64,000 nucleotides of DNA from Bosea sp. Tri-49 (GCF_003952665.1 NZ_CP017947.1:186001-250000); one strand, 5' to 3'; counted from the first letter of the stretch, positions 39,814 through 47,892 are shown. Made by a program: numbers and translations. Notes: a model not told the origin generated them from the sequence alone.

Positions 39814-40914
39814 ATGACCGCCTCGGAACCTCGGCGCGACCAGCTCGTGGACTTCTTCGACAACGCACCTTGCGGATATCTCTCTATAGCGTCGACCGGC
39901 GAGATTGTGCTGGCCAACCGCACGCTCGCTACGTGGCTGGGGCACGACGCGGCGGCGCTCAGCGGCAAGCGTCTTTACGATGTCCTTCCCTTCACTGGCA
40001 GGGTCTATTGGGAAACCCACCTGCGCCCGCTGTTGAAGATTCAGGGTAACATCGACGGCGTTGCGCTCGATTTCTTGAGCGCCGCGGGGGAGACGATTCC
40101 CTGTTTCGCCAGCGCAGTTGAATCTGCCGGCGACGCCCCCACCGTCAAGCTCGCGATCTTTAAGGCGGCCGAACGCAGACAGTTCGAGCAATCGCTCTTG
40201 AAAGCGCGAGCTGCCGCTCAAGAAAATCTGCGCTCTGAGCGGGCCACCGCTGAACTTCGAGAGCAATTCATTGCCGTGCTCGGACACGATCTACGCAATC
40301 CCCTCGCGGGGTTTGCCGGAGGTGTGCGTCTTCTCGCGCGAGAAAATCTGAGTGAAAAAGGGGCAAAGATCCTGCCCCTTCTGATGGGCAGCATCGCGCG
40401 CATGTCCGAGCTGATCGACAATGTCATGGATTTTGCAAAAGCTCGGCTTGGCGACGGCATCACACTCGATCGCAACGCAGCCGAGCCTCTTACCCCGGCG
40501 TTGCAGCAGGTCGTTGACGAGCTAACGTCGACGTATCCGGATCGACGGATTGAGCTTCAATTCGCCATCGCTGAACCAGTTGATTGCGACCGCGCCCGCA
40601 TCGCTCAGCTCGTCTCAAACCTGCTTGGCAACGCGCTTGCGCATGGAGCGGTAGACCAGCCGATCCGGATGCGCGCTCAAACGGCCGAGGGGTTTTTGCA
40701 CGTATCCATTGCCAACGGCGGCGATCCCATTCCCCCCGAAGCGATGGCCAAACTGTTTCAACCGTTCTTCCGCGGCGAGGTGCGCGCCAACCTACAGGGG
40801 TTGGGGTTGGGTCTGCACATCGCTTCGGAAATCGCCAAGGCGCATGGCGGCACGATAGTTGTCGATTCCTCTGAACTCGAAACGCAGTTCACATTCCGAA
40901 TGCCACTCGGCTGA
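39814..40914 (+). CDS. PAS-domain sensor histidine kinase
   Basis: A 366-residue soluble histidine kinase: a PAS domain (LVDFFDNAPCGYLSIASTGE, then IVLANRTLATWLGHDAAALS) to about residue 120, a coiled linker, the HisKA H-box EQFIAVLGHDLRNPLAGFAG, N-box VSNLLGNALAHGAVDQPIRM, and G-box LQGLGLGLHIASEIAKAHGG. No membrane segment. It starts 1 nt after the RsbQ-like stop, so the hydrolase product or the hydrolase itself may act on the PAS domain. No cognate response regulator is adjacent; the nearest is at 44 kb. Confidence 0.85.
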   Translation: MTASEPRRDQLVDFFDNAPCGYLSIASTGEIVLANRTLATWLGHDAAALSGKRLYDVLPFTGRVYWETHLRPLLKIQGNIDGVALDFLSAAGETIPCFASAVESAGDAPTVKLAIFKAAERRQFEQSLLKARAAAQENLRSERATAELREQFIAVLGHDLRNPLAGFAGGVRLLARENLSEKGAKILPLLMGSIARMSELIDNVMDFAKARLGDGITLDRNAAEPLTPALQQVVDELTSTYPDRRIELQFAIAEPVDCDRARIAQLVSNLLGNALAHGAVDQPIRMRAQTAEGFLHVSIANGGDPIPPEAMAKLFQPFFRGEVRANLQGLGLGLHIASEIAKAHGGTIVVDSSELETQFTFRMPLG

Positions 40915-40951
40915 GCGCGACGTCCGTTTGATCTCGACCGCCGGCTCGATC

Positions 40952-40976
40952 GGAACATCCGGCAGAGGCCTTCGTT
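40952..40976 (+). promoter_or_regulatory. EcfG-type general stress promoter
   Basis: GGAAC, 16-nt spacer, CGTT; 46 nt before the ATG of the 24-residue membrane peptide gene. Confidence 0.75.
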
Positions 40977-41021
40977 TTCTTGCCGCGTGACCATTTTGGC
41001 GCGCTTGGCGGGAGAGTTCCT

Positions 41022-41096
41022 ATGAACGGCATCATCTATATCGTCGGCCTTGTCGTGGTCGTTCTGGCCATCTTGTCCTTCCTCGGCCTCCGCTAG
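41022..41096 (+). CDS. 24-residue single-span membrane peptide
   Basis: ATG with GGGAGAG 5 nt upstream. The peptide is MNGIIYIVGLVVVVLAILSF plus LGLR: one hydrophobic helix with a basic end. It is transcribed from the EcfG-type promoter 46 nt upstream, and its stop overlaps the Shine-Dalgarno of the next membrane protein gene. Too small for most gene finders. Stress-linked membrane peptide; function unknown. Confidence 0.7.
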   Translation: MNGIIYIVGLVVVVLAILSFLGLR

Positions 41097-41107
41097 GAGT
41101 TGATGTC

Positions 41108-41983
41108 ATGACAATGGACACAACGGATGTGGTTGTCGTAGCCCCCAGCACCGGCAACAGCTCGTCTTATCTCGACTGGAGTCCGATCATCGGCGGCGCG
41201 GTGGTCGCCGCCGCCATCACCACGATCATGGCGGCATTCGGTTCTGCCATCGGGCTTTCGATGGTCTCCGCCGACACCTCTCGCTCCTCCGGTCTGACCG
41301 CGTTAGCGATCGCGGGCGGGATCTGGGCGCTCTGGGTGACGATTTCTGCCTGCGCTGCCGGTGGATATTTGGCTGGACGGATGCGCCGGCCAACCCTCGA
41401 TGCCACTGATCATGAACGTCATGTGCGCGATGGCGCGCATGGACTGGTCGTCTGGGCAGCTGGTGCCTTGCTTGTTGCGATGCTCACCAGTTCGGTGTTG
41501 ACCGGGGCTGCCAAAACCGCTGCGACAGGGGTCACAGCAGCCGCGACGGGCGCGGGTGCGCTGATCAGCCAACAGGCCGACCCCCTCGGCTCAGCGCTCG
41601 ACTCGGTGATGCGTTCCACCGGTAGCGAACCCGTGTCGGCGGGAGAGCGCGAGGAGGCTTCACGCATCTTAAGTCGCAGCTTGGCGAGCGGTGCCCTCGA
41701 TCCGGCCGACCGCACCTACATCGCAAACCGCCTCGCGGCGCGCGCAAATATCTCTCAACCAGACGCCGAGAAGCGCATCGACGATGCGTATGCGAAACTG
41801 AACCAGGCGAAGGAAACTGCGAAGCAGGCTGCCGAACGCGCGCGGAGGATGGGCGTCATAACCGCATTCCTGACCGCAGCCGCGCTGCTGGCTGGCGCCG
41901 CAGCCGCCTGGTTTGCGGCTGTACTAGGCGGGAAGCATCGCGATGAAGAGATCGATCTCACCGCATTGTTTGGATCCCGCTAG
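41108..41983 (+). CDS. Stress-linked multi-span membrane protein
   Basis: A 291-residue protein with Gly/Ala-rich membrane segments: SPIIGGAVVAAAITTIMAAF, ALAIAGGIWALWVTISACAA (both in the N-terminal third), HGLVVWAAGALLVAMLTSSV, and a C-terminal VITAFLTAAALLAGAAAAWF. The middle, residues 155-245, is soluble and helical (SAGEREEASRILSRSLASGA). Looks like the membrane proteins annotated as PhnA-like in alphaproteobacteria; no enzymatic motif. Probably co-transcribed with the 24-residue peptide from the EcfG-type promoter. Confidence 0.7.
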   Translation: MTMDTTDVVVVAPSTGNSSSYLDWSPIIGGAVVAAAITTIMAAFGSAIGLSMVSADTSRSSGLTALAIAGGIWALWVTISACAAGGYLAGRMRRPTLDATDHERHVRDGAHGLVVWAAGALLVAMLTSSVLTGAAKTAATGVTAAATGAGALISQQADPLGSALDSVMRSTGSEPVSAGEREEASRILSRSLASGALDPADRTYIANRLAARANISQPDAEKRIDDAYAKLNQAKETAKQAAERARRMGVITAFLTAAALLAGAAAAWFAAVLGGKHRDEEIDLTALFGSR

Positions 41984-42014
41984 TCTCCAAAATCTATAGT
42001 CGCTCAGTCGTGTG

Positions 42015-42044
42015 GTCGGCGCCGCGTTAGATTGCGGCGCCGAC
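42015..42044. terminator. 11-bp perfect hairpin
   Basis: GTCGGCGCCGC/GCGGCGCCGAC with an 8-nt loop, 31 nt after the membrane protein stop. No T-tract. Confidence 0.5.
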
Positions 42045-42292
42045 TGGCGAGCTCGGATCGAAGCCGCACGGGAGGTAGGCGATTTTGTCCCCAATGCAGC
42101 TCATCACTCTTCGATTGGGACGACAGCTCCTATGACATCGAAATCAAGCTTAAGACCTCGGACAACCTGCCGAGTGCGCCCGCGCACTGGGTCACGAATT
42201 ATGAAGCATCCGTCGCGAGCCTTGGCTGGGACACCAAAGGTGTGCCGAGCAGCGCGGTGATCGCTAGGTTTCCAGCGCCTGATTTCCGCTAG
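42045..42292 (+). pseudogene. GFA-like (glutathione-dependent formaldehyde-activating) 3' fragment
   Basis: About 75 codons: RRFCPQCSSSLFDWDDSSYD, IEIKLKTSDNLPSAPAHWVT and WDTKGVPSSAV. The C-P-Q-C-x-S-S-L pair is the second zinc-binding half of GFA/CENP-V-type proteins. The first Cys half and the start are missing; the frame begins inside the preceding hairpin. Its stop is 1 nt before the ATG of the next frame, suggesting a former operon. Confidence 0.45.
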
Positions 42293-42293
42293 T

Positions 42294-42538
42294 ATGGACC
42301 GCCGTTATCCTTTTACCCCTGATGGTCGCTATTCCTTGTCGCTGGACGGCTCTGGCGAGCCACTGATCCGTCGATCGCCGAAGCGCGCAGGCAGGATTTG
42401 GTACGGGATTTGATGGGAGCCAGGCGGGCGGTGAAGAACCGCGATCTCAAAACGTCGAGCCTGAAAGCGCAACGTCGGACCCCTCGCTGGGCTGAGAGCC
42501 ACTGGAACGAAGGGCGTAGCGGGCGGTTCCGATCCTAA
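42294..42538 (+). pseudogene. Frameshifted gene of a conserved small protein family
   Basis: The start MDRRYPFTPDGRY is followed in the same frame by unrelated residues, but shifting one base gives FLVAGRLWRATDPSIAEARR, QDLVRDLMGARRAVKNRD and an end at TAA 42536-42538. I recognise a common alphaproteobacterial family that reads DGRYF-V-x-G-RLWR at this place. The join is TATTCC where TATTTCC would restore the frame, so one T is missing near 42330. Confidence 0.6.
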
Positions 42539-42589
42539 AGCGAAATGTGCCGAGCCCTCGGCGAGGCACATCCGACCGTGGAGATCGCA

Positions 42590-42844
42590 ATGCTGATCCA
42601 ATCACATACTGAATACGCGGCGACAGCCGAGCGCGCTAACGCCCTTAGCGATGCGCCGGAAGGTTCATCCGCAGCAGAAGAACTGAAGAACTTGGTCGCG
42701 GCGCTTCGCCAATGGGACGAGGATCACGCTCGCGAAAACACGCATGGATCAGAGGCCAATCCCGTACCGGGAACAAACCGCAGCCGCGATGACCTTCCGG
42801 TCGCGGGTTTGCCGGGCAACCTCGGCAAACTGCATCTCGACTAA
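42590..42844 (+). CDS. Small protein with HigA-N-like helical unit
   Basis: An 84-residue protein from ATG at 42590 (GGAG 7 nt upstream). The first 50 residues, HTEYAATAERANALSDAPEG, SSAAEELKNLVAALRQWDED, match both halves of the protein at 46189-46551 and resemble the N-terminal helical region of HigA-type antitoxins. The rest is low complexity. A near-consensus EcfG element (GGAAC-N16-GGTT, 42504-42528) is upstream. Confidence 0.55.
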   Translation: MLIQSHTEYAATAERANALSDAPEGSSAAEELKNLVAALRQWDEDHARENTHGSEANPVPGTNRSRDDLPVAGLPGNLGKLHLD

Positions 42845-42935
42845 TGAGCAAGGCGAGATGGTGATCAGCTTTCGCGAGGGCATTTCTGGCGCCGATCCGG
42901 GGAGGGCCTACACAGCTGATAATTCACCATTTATG

Positions 42936-42960
42936 GGAACATCTTGAGCAGCCTGCCGTT
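42936..42960 (+). promoter_or_regulatory. EcfG-type general stress promoter
   Basis: GGAAC, 16-nt spacer, CGTT; 42 nt before the secreted protein gene at 43002. Confidence 0.78.
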
Positions 42961-43001
42961 CTGATTAGCAGCCTCACGGCGCCTTAAAAATGGGGATAAT
43001 C

Positions 43002-43301
43002 ATGAAACGTGCGATTCTCACGATGGCTTTGTGCGCCCTGATTCCGGTCGGCGGCCTTGCACAGACGAGCACTACTTCGCCGACGCCTGCGCCGAATGCG
43101 CCCGCCGATGCGAACGCTCCGCTTCCCGGCGCGAATAGCTTCACCGAGGGGCAGGCCAAGAGCCGCCTGGAGGCGAACGGCTACACCAACGTCGGCGAGC
43201 TCAAGAAGGACGACAACGGTGTCTGGAAGGGCACCGCCACACATTCAGGCGCGCAGGTGACCGTCTCAGTCGATTACCGCGGCAACATCACCCGTAATTG
43301 A
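43002..43301 (+). CDS. Small exported PepSY-like protein
   Basis: A 99-residue exported protein. A signal peptide (ILTMALCALIPVGGLA, cleavage near AQ) is followed by a Pro/Asn/Ala linker (PNAPADANAPLPGANSFTEG) and a small alpha/beta domain QAKSRLEANGYTNVGELKKD, WKGTATHSGAQVTVSVDYRG of PepSY-like character. Directly controlled by an EcfG-type promoter and followed 13 nt later by the stress-17-like gene. A decayed copy is at 62077-62229. Confidence 0.7.
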   Translation: MKRAILTMALCALIPVGGLAQTSTTSPTPAPNAPADANAPLPGANSFTEGQAKSRLEANGYTNVGELKKDDNGVWKGTATHSGAQVTVSVDYRGNITRN

Positions 43302-43314
43302 AAAGGAGAGTCAA

Positions 43315-43854
43315 ATGACCCGCACGATCACTCGCGCCTATGATGATTACGCCGCCGCCCAGGGCGTCGTGAACCAGCTTGAGGCCGCTGGCGTCGCGAG
43401 CTCAGAAATCAGCCTGTTGGGACGTCAGGAAAATGCCGACGACGACAGTAACGCCGGCGAAGGCGCGGGTATCGGCGCCGCGGTCGGTGGCGCCGCCGGT
43501 CTGCTCGCCGGTTTGGGCCTCCTTGCCATCCCTGGAGTTGGGCCCGTGGTCGCCGCCGGTTGGCTGGCTTCGACGCTGGCTGGAGCGGCGGCTGGCGGCG
43601 CGACGGGTGGGATCATCGGTGCGATGACCAGCGCCGGAGAGGACGAGGACAGCGCGCATTACTATGCCGAGACCGTTCGCAGAGGCGGCTCTGTCGTTTC
43701 TGTCCGGGCTGAAGATAGTCGGGCGGCGGAAGTCGAAGCCATCATGGACGGCGCAACGCCGATCGACCGTGAGGCTCGTCTAGCAGAATACCGACAGAGC
43801 GGGTGGAGCCGCTTCGATGAGACTGCCGAGCCGTACCGATACGGCGCCGTTTGA
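43315..43854 (+). CDS. General stress protein 17M-like, glycine-zipper protein
   Basis: A 179-residue protein: an N-terminal YflT/GSP17M-like alpha/beta domain (ITRAYDDYAAAQGVVNQLEA, AGVASSEISLLGRQ), a hydrophobic Gly/Ala-rich central zipper (GAAVGGAAGLLAGLGLLAIP, GVGPVVAAGWLASTLAGAAA), and a second acidic domain with RRGGSVVSVRAEDSRAAEVE. AAGGAGAG precedes the ATG closely. Co-transcribed with the PepSY-like gene from the EcfG-type promoter at 42936. Confidence 0.75.
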   Translation: MTRTITRAYDDYAAAQGVVNQLEAAGVASSEISLLGRQENADDDSNAGEGAGIGAAVGGAAGLLAGLGLLAIPGVGPVVAAGWLASTLAGAAAGGATGGIIGAMTSAGEDEDSAHYYAETVRRGGSVVSVRAEDSRAAEVEAIMDGATPIDREARLAEYRQSGWSRFDETAEPYRYGAV

Positions 43855-44127
43855 GCTAAATCCGAGATCGGCGCTCCCCACAGCGCCGTATCTTCGCCGG
43901 TGGCTACCCACCGGCCCTTCAACTCCATCGGGCGAGAGGCCGAGATTTATGCATTCCGGCTTTCGCGAGCGCCATCTTCAACCCGTCGGACTCTATCCGC
44001 CTGAAAATAAAAAAGGCACCAACCTATCCAAACGTATGTCCGGCAGCTTCATGTGCATTTCATTTGGATAAGCCGCAACTATCGTAAGGGAGGCGCGTTG
44101 AATTCTAATCCATTCAAGAGTTTGCTC
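43855..44127. other. Intergenic region before response regulator
   Basis: About 270 nt. Contains GGGAGG at 44088-44093 before a TTG (44098) that is an alternative start of the response regulator. No gene supported. Confidence 0.4.
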
Positions 44128-44481
44128 ATGCCCCTAGTTGTCCTTGTTGTTGAAGACGATGCAATTGTCCGCATGGATACCGCCTCAATTATTGAGGAGG
44201 CCGGCTTCGAGGCGATCGAAGCTGGAAATGCCGATGAAGCGATCGTCCTCCTGGAGGCCCGGGCAGATATCAAAGTTGTCTTCACCGACATTGAGATGCC
44301 TGGGTCCATGAACGGTTTGAAGCTAGCGTTCGCAGTGCGAGACCGATGGCCGCCGATACTGATTATCATCGCGTCGGGTCGCATCAGGCCTGATCCACAT
44401 GAGATGCCCGCCGCCGTTACGTTTTTGCGCAAGCCGTACAGTGCGACCGCCGTTCTTGAGGCTGTTCGGCATGCTGCCTAG
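44128..44481 (+). CDS. Single-domain response regulator
   Basis: A 117-residue CheY-like receiver: VLVVEDDAIVRMDTASIIEE (acidic pocket), phospho-acceptor Asp in VVFTDIEMPGSMNGLKLAFA, Ser and Lys switch residues in IIIASGRIRP and FLRKPYSATAVLEAV. No output domain. The ATG at 44128 fits the family start; a TTG at 44098 with GGGAGG would add ten residues. It converges with an HWE histidine kinase gene (4-nt overlap), its likely partner. Such pairs feed phosphate to or from PhyR-type stress signalling in alphaproteobacteria. Confidence 0.82.
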   Translation: MPLVVLVVEDDAIVRMDTASIIEEAGFEAIEAGNADEAIVLLEARADIKVVFTDIEMPGSMNGLKLAFAVRDRWPPILIIIASGRIRPDPHEMPAAVTFLRKPYSATAVLEAVRHAA

Positions 44482-45473
44482 GCCGCCAGTTTCGACGTCT
44501 TCATCGTGAGGGTAACGATGACACCCTCGGCTGACCAGTTATAGCTAATCGACCCGCCGAGCTGGCCCGAGATGCTGCGCACGACCAGGCGGCTGCCATA
44601 GCCACCTGCACCGTTTATGGGTTCGACGCTGGGGCCTCCGCGCTCGACCCAGACGATCTTCACGTCCTCGTCGTCGAGGCTGCCAGAGACATCAAGCGTT
44701 CCAACGTCGGCAGAGAGCGCACCATATTTCAGCGAGTTCGTCGCAAGTTCATGGATGATAAGAGCTAGCGTCGTTGCGGCCAACTCGCCGACACCCATAC
44801 GCGGAACGGCTACGCGGATTCTGCCGCTAAAGGCGCCGGTATCTTCATAGGGGGAGAGTAGGATCGAGAGGAGGTCGCCAAGCAACGCCGCCTGGCCTTG
44901 ATGGCCGGGAAGAGGCCTCACCAAATCGTGGGCCCGTCCAAGAGCCGCCAGACGGCCCGTCAGCTCGATGGCCATCTCCTTGGCCGTCGTGGTCGAGCGG
45001 GACGAGATTTGAGTTAGTCCCGACGCGATAGCGAGCAAGTTTTTGACGCGATGGCTCATCTCCCCGGCAAGAAGTTCGTGGCCTTCCTCAGCCTGCTTGC
45101 GCCCGGTTACATCAAGGAATATGCCGTACGCTAAACGATCGTGCAGCCCCGATTCATCACCGATCCCGCGGGCTGAAATCCAGCGGATCTCGTCGCCGAT
45201 GATAATGCGGAAGTCGATCTCGTAGGCACCGACGATGGCTCGGGTCGCCGTGAAGGCCGCCCTCACCCTATCCCAGTCCGCGGGGTGGATGCGGGCGGAC
45301 AGGTCTTCAAATTTGACGTCGTCGCTTTGAGGTACGGCCCACAGCTGGAAGCCCCGCTCATCCATGGCGAACGCGTCGGTTTCGACGTTCCAGGACCACA
45401 ACGCAACACCCGCGGCGCTTATCGCGCGGCGCAGGCTTGTTGCGCTCCAGGCGCTTGGGTTCAATTCGGGCAT
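44478..45473 (-). CDS. PAS-HWE sensor histidine kinase
   Basis: A 331-residue soluble kinase: a PAS/PAC domain (AAGVALWSWNVETDAFAMDE, then IHPADWDRVRAAFTATRAIV and DEIRWISARGI), then the HWE/HisKA_2 H-box LLAGEMSHRVKNLLAIASGL, N-box ALIIHELATNSLKYGALSAD, and the W-x-E motif IVWVERGGPSVEPINGAGGY, followed by a G-box GSRLVVRSISGQLGGSISYN. HWE kinases commonly drive the general stress response of alphaproteobacteria, consistent with the many EcfG-type promoters nearby. Convergent with a single-domain receiver gene. Confidence 0.85.
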   Translation of the reverse strand: MPELNPSAWSATSLRRAISAAGVALWSWNVETDAFAMDERGFQLWAVPQSDDVKFEDLSARIHPADWDRVRAAFTATRAIVGAYEIDFRIIIGDEIRWISARGIGDESGLHDRLAYGIFLDVTGRKQAEEGHELLAGEMSHRVKNLLAIASGLTQISSRSTTTAKEMAIELTGRLAALGRAHDLVRPLPGHQGQAALLGDLLSILLSPYEDTGAFSGRIRVAVPRMGVGELAATTLALIIHELATNSLKYGALSADVGTLDVSGSLDDEDVKIVWVERGGPSVEPINGAGGYGSRLVVRSISGQLGGSISYNWSAEGVIVTLTMKTSKLAA

Positions 45474-45540
45474 CGGCGCACTCGGGCGAGATCAAAGCGG
45501 CGGCAAATGCCATCCACTATAGAACAAGGTGGATTTTAAC

Positions 45541-45789
45541 CTAGGCACTCGGGAGATGGTCGCATCGGGTAAGCGTTCGGCCTGTCGTTTCGATCTCAAA
45601 CACACAATCGTCGATGAAGCGAACCGGCGTCCCGTCCTCTAGCTCATATTGGGAACGGCCGATAGACGATGACCGTGTACTCGGTACCGCCTTCATCCTG
45701 GCAGTACTCACGATAAAGCTCGCGGCAGGCGGAGCTCGCGCCGCTTGAGATCTTGGGGTTCATCAACGGCCTCGTCCTTGCACATGCAT
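45541..45789 (-). pseudogene. Third, decayed copy of the RYTVIVYRPF family gene
   Basis: On the minus strand CRELYREYCQDEGGTEYTVI, VYRPF in one frame, then after a deletion QYELEDGTPVRFIDDCVFEI, ETTGRTLTRCDH in another. Seven residues present in the intact copy (55050-55301) are missing at the join and the frame is broken; the N-terminal MHVQ start also runs into stops. See the intact gene for the family description. Confidence 0.6.
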
Positions 45790-45828
45790 CTCCAACGCAA
45801 ACGTCCCCAGCTTGCCATCTGCGACCGC

Positions 45829-46035
45829 TCAGTCCTTTTTGGTGGGCCGCCCAGGGTCGAGGGCGCTGGAAGATTCTGAAGGCTTCCGCTCGCCTTTGGA
45901 GCTGCGCGGCTTCGGTCCATCCTTGTTAACCGGCTCGCTAGCTGTCGGTGTCCCGGATCCGGGGCGCGGCCGGCTATCCGAGGCCCTACGCGGCTGGCCG
46001 ACCGTATCGTCGTGCTCTGGCTTGCGACTGCTCAT
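45829..46035 (-). CDS. Small hydrophilic disordered protein
   Basis: A 68-residue protein with almost no hydrophobic residues: SSRKPEHDDTVGQPRRASDS, RPRPGSGTPTASEPVNKDGP and a K/S/G-rich tail. The Shine-Dalgarno AGGGAGG lies 5 nt before ATG. Similar in character to two proteins at 60843-61255. An EcfG-like element with CATT in place of CGTT is upstream (46070-46095). Hydrophilin-like stress role is inferred. Confidence 0.6.
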   Translation of the reverse strand: MSSRKPEHDDTVGQPRRASDSRPRPGSGTPTASEPVNKDGPKPRSSKGERKPSESSSALDPGRPTKKD

Positions 46036-46188
46036 GGCATCCTCCCTTGTTGCCCTGTCTCCCTGAGCTCGCAGGTTTAATGCCGGCCGCACGGGAAGGT
46101 TCCTAACCCTGTTGGGTATGTCGCGTCCTGGGCGGAACACAGCGGCGCGCGAAAGGTTGCGCTCAGACAGCAACTAGTGAGAACCATC

Positions 46189-46551
46189 ATGCCCAGCACC
46201 CCAGAGGTCGGCTTCGGCGGACGTGCCATATTGAATTCCGACGATTGCCTGATCGCAGAGGCGCGGATCGCCAAGCTGGCTATCGCGCCCGAAGGCTCGG
46301 ACGAGGAGGCCGAGAGAGTCGGCCTGATCGATGCCGTCAACGCCTATCGGCTGGAGCAGGATTCTCCCGCAACGGCAGCCATGACCAACCCAATTAGCTC
46401 TCTGGAGCAGTATGAGGCGGCGACACAAAGAGTGGCGGAGCTCGCCAACTATGCCGAGGGTACGCCGGAGGCTGACGAGCTCGGTAGACTGGTTTCCGAT
46501 ATCCGCGCCTGGGAGGAAGCGAAGCAGGACAACGCACCGCGGCGGCAATGA
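46189..46551 (+). CDS. Protein with two tandem HigA-N-like helical units
   Basis: A 120-residue protein whose halves are alike: AEARIAKLAIAPEGSDEEAE plus RVGLIDAVNAYR, and EAATQRVAELANYAEGTPEA plus DELGRLVSDIRAWEEAKQ. The single-unit relative is at 42590-42844. ATG at 46189; an internal ATG before MTNPISSLEQYE could also start a one-unit form. Near-consensus EcfG element (GGAAC-N16-GGTT) at 46134-46158. Function unknown; similarity to antitoxin N-termini is by eye. Confidence 0.6.
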   Translation: MPSTPEVGFGGRAILNSDDCLIAEARIAKLAIAPEGSDEEAERVGLIDAVNAYRLEQDSPATAAMTNPISSLEQYEAATQRVAELANYAEGTPEADELGRLVSDIRAWEEAKQDNAPRRQ

Positions 46552-46578
46552 GAACTGCTTCTCAAGCTTGCTACCTCG

Positions 46579-46827
46579 CTACGACTTCGACAATCGCCGC
46601 ACGTTGGCTCGCACCTTGCGCCGATAGGCTTTGACGACCGCGCTAGGATGGGTGCCCCCCATCAACCTGCCGGCAGCTTGCATTGCGGCCGACAGCTTCT
46701 CGTCGACCATCAGCTTGGCTTCCCGATCGGCTGCTGGGCCGCCGGTGGACAGCTTGATGGTGCGCAACCAGATCGCCTGCTGCGATTCAAAGGCGAGCAT
46801 CGACAGATCGAAGAACATGTTGGACAT
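46579..46827 (-). CDS. Small phasin-like hypothetical protein
   Basis: An 82-residue helical protein: FFDLSMLAFESQQAIWLRTI, KLSTGGPAADREAKLMVDEK, then AGRLMGGTHPSAVVKAYRRK with a basic tail VRANVRRLSKS. Proteins of this type are frequent in Rhizobiales and resemble short phasin-related sequences; no function known. ATG at 46827 with GAGG about 11 nt upstream. Confidence 0.65.
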   Translation of the reverse strand: MSNMFFDLSMLAFESQQAIWLRTIKLSTGGPAADREAKLMVDEKLSAAMQAAGRLMGGTHPSAVVKAYRRKVRANVRRLSKS

Positions 46828-46913
46828 GCGTGTTGTGACCTCGTGGGTGGGGGCATGACGTGGCTAGGCCGAGGTGCTCAGCGCGCGAGCGATGGGCACC
46901 CCCGACCATTGGC

Positions 46914-47840
46914 TTAGCGAGACGCTTTGTAGAGCTTGGTCGCAATCTCGAACATTTCCTCGGGCGCATAGTCCGGGGTGAAGGCGGACGGGACGCCGGT
47001 GAACTGATGGATCTTGCCACCTTCCGGCATTCCCTCCACCACCTCGAGTTCGCCTGGCGGATCACCCGGCAAGGCCTTCTCTCCGTTCCCCCAGATGCCG
47101 GACATCTCTTTGTAGTCGGAGGGACTGAAGGTGTAGAGGCGCCGGTGTGAGCCCTCGTCGAGGTACTTCTGGCACTCCGGGATCTTGTCGAGATTGATAT
47201 TCGGCGTCGGTAGCATCTTCTCGATCTCGACGCCGGTGATCTGCTTCAGCGCCAGTGCATAGGCATGGGCGTGAACCGAGCCGCGGACCAGGAGATAGCC
47301 GCACACCTCGCGGCCAACCGGATCTGTCAGTGTCTCGTAGACCCGCAGCTTGTGGAGGCGAGCGCCGCACTCGAGGTGGAAATTGTGCAGCAGGTCGGTC
47401 ACGACATTGCCGGTCGTCGTGATGAAGTCGTTGTTCCAGGAGACGCCGTTGGCGTTGACCGGGGTCGCGCCGCCGGCATTTGACAGGAAGGCCGTTGCCA
47501 GGCGGATGTCCTGCATCGCGTTATACGGCGCGCCGGAGATGTCGCCGCCGTCGCCCTCGTCGCCGCCCGGCTTGTCGGGCCCATTGTTGAGCATGGCAAC
47601 GCCGTTGCTGACCAGCTCGACATGGCCGAGCTCCTCGGCGGTGATGCTTGCCACGAGGTTGTAGAAGGGGCGCAGCTTGTCCTTGCTGCGGAAGTTGAAG
47701 CTCTGGAACATGTAGTTCCCGAGGGTCGACATCTCGCCATACTTCCCGCCGAGCAATTCCTGGAGGGCGGCCGCGGCGTTCTCGTCTTTTTTCTTCGGGG
47801 CAGGAATGTCTATCTGCAGCTTGTCGACACGTAAAAACAT
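46914..47840 (-). CDS. Manganese catalase
   Basis: A 308-residue dimanganese catalase (ferritin-like). LQELLGGKYGEMSTLGNYMF starts the four-helix bundle; metal ligands are in ASITAEELGHVELVSNGVAM (E-x2-H) and NFHLECGARLHKLRVYETLT with SVHAHAYALALKQ. It converts H2O2 to water and oxygen without haem. ATG at 47840 with GAGGAG 8 nt upstream. It lies 52 nt downstream of the zinc alcohol dehydrogenase on the same strand and may form an operon with it. Fits the oxidative-stress theme of the region. Confidence 0.9.
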   Translation of the reverse strand: MFLRVDKLQIDIPAPKKKDENAAAALQELLGGKYGEMSTLGNYMFQSFNFRSKDKLRPFYNLVASITAEELGHVELVSNGVAMLNNGPDKPGGDEGDGGDISGAPYNAMQDIRLATAFLSNAGGATPVNANGVSWNNDFITTTGNVVTDLLHNFHLECGARLHKLRVYETLTDPVGREVCGYLLVRGSVHAHAYALALKQITGVEIEKMLPTPNINLDKIPECQKYLDEGSHRRLYTFSPSDYKEMSGIWGNGEKALPGDPPGELEVVEGMPEGGKIHQFTGVPSAFTPDYAPEEMFEIATKLYKASR

Positions 47841-47892
47841 TGGTCGTCTCCTCATTGGCCCCAGCCGATTTGGAGTGTGAAGGCCGGGGCGC

